A program made the position numbers and the translations under genes. Of a DNA stretch of 30,706 nucleotides, positions 30,552-30,706 are shown piece after piece; position 1 is the stretch's first letter; every line of letters starts with the position of its first letter. The notes under the pieces were generated by a model that saw only the letters and a program-made list of their open reading frames with translations, was not told the origin of the DNA and did no database searches. Origin of the DNA: JAZFYD01 sp036443405 (lineage in GTDB: Bacteria; Planctomycetota; PLA2); contig JAZFYD010000153.1 in the NCBI GenBank assembly GCA_036443405.1, positions 1-30,706 of the forward strand, read 5' to 3'.

Positions 30552-30706
30552 CAAGCGCCGCGGAGGAAAGCGACCAGGCGCGCGGCGACATTGGGTGTGC
30601 AGCCCGAGATTACGTTTCGGCACCGTACGCCCATGGTGGGCGAAGGCCGATGTTGCTACACTTCCTGGCAATAGGACCTGGGTAACGTAGGAAGCTACGG
30701 TGGCCT

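Noticed and set aside
1..30706. CRISPR arrays, tRNA, rRNA, prophage or integrase genes
   Set aside because: No regular spaced repeats, no tRNA T-arm/anticodon pattern, no rRNA-like stretch and no recombinase or transposase motif were seen on either strand. Short or divergent tRNAs cannot be fully excluded by eye.

Overview
This is a high-GC bacterial chromosome segment with densely packed housekeeping operons and several exported proteins of unknown role. No plasmid, phage or secondary-metabolite locus is visible. The best guess for the host is an uncultured member of Planctomycetota or a PVC relative. The reasons are a Minf_1886-family protein, Clp-N-domain proteins without an ATPase, paired WYL regulators, a CotH-kinase lipoprotein, TPR/HEAT exported proteins and a C-terminal 'NPFTGQPF' motif. 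This is inference from gene content, not a phylogeny.

Layout. At 4-3320 (minus) the order is moaC-asd-accB-accC: molybdopterin synthesis, the aspartate pathway and the first step of fatty-acid synthesis, with overlaps or gaps of at most 15 bp. Divergent from it are an exported S41 protease with HEAT repeats, a PDZ domain and an unusual Asp/Asn-rich insert, then pgeF (3531-6825). A long minus-strand operon (13950 to 7497) runs from an exported TPR/zinc-peptidase protein through a divergent DnaA-like ATPase to tmk, holB and a yaaT-like PSP1 gene. A Minf_1886 gene follows. The tmk-holB-yaaT order is the one known from Firmicutes. At 14168-20095 are a class I/II aminotransferase (plus), then a PafB/PafC-like WYL pair, a MATE transporter and alanine dehydrogenase (all minus).

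From 20.2 kb rightward the content is accessory. It holds a membrane-anchored unknown, a 239-bp nested inverted-repeat element, two tandem Clp-N-domain genes, two coupled single-pass membrane proteins ending in a strong terminator, a small lipoprotein, a purple-acid-phosphatase-like lipoprotein, a CotH-kinase lipoprotein, a dispersed-repeat block, a LURP-one-like gene and a small zinc-ribbon membrane protein.

The most striking observation is at 25652-26506 (minus). A signal peptide ends in Gln-Cys followed by an in-frame TGA. The same frame then continues, stop-free, into a thioredoxin-like domain and a coiled coil. Twenty-four bases after the TGA begins the GGT loop of a perfect 8-bp hairpin, the expected layout of a bacterial SECIS element. 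I read this as a probable new exported selenoprotein with a Cys-Sec pair at its mature N-terminus. The claim rests on the sequence alone; no selA, selB, selC or selD gene lies in the window.

Start codons include GTG (accC, asd, pgeF, 23483, 26719) and TTG (DnaA-like, PafB-like). No rRNA, tRNA, CRISPR array or transposase gene was seen.
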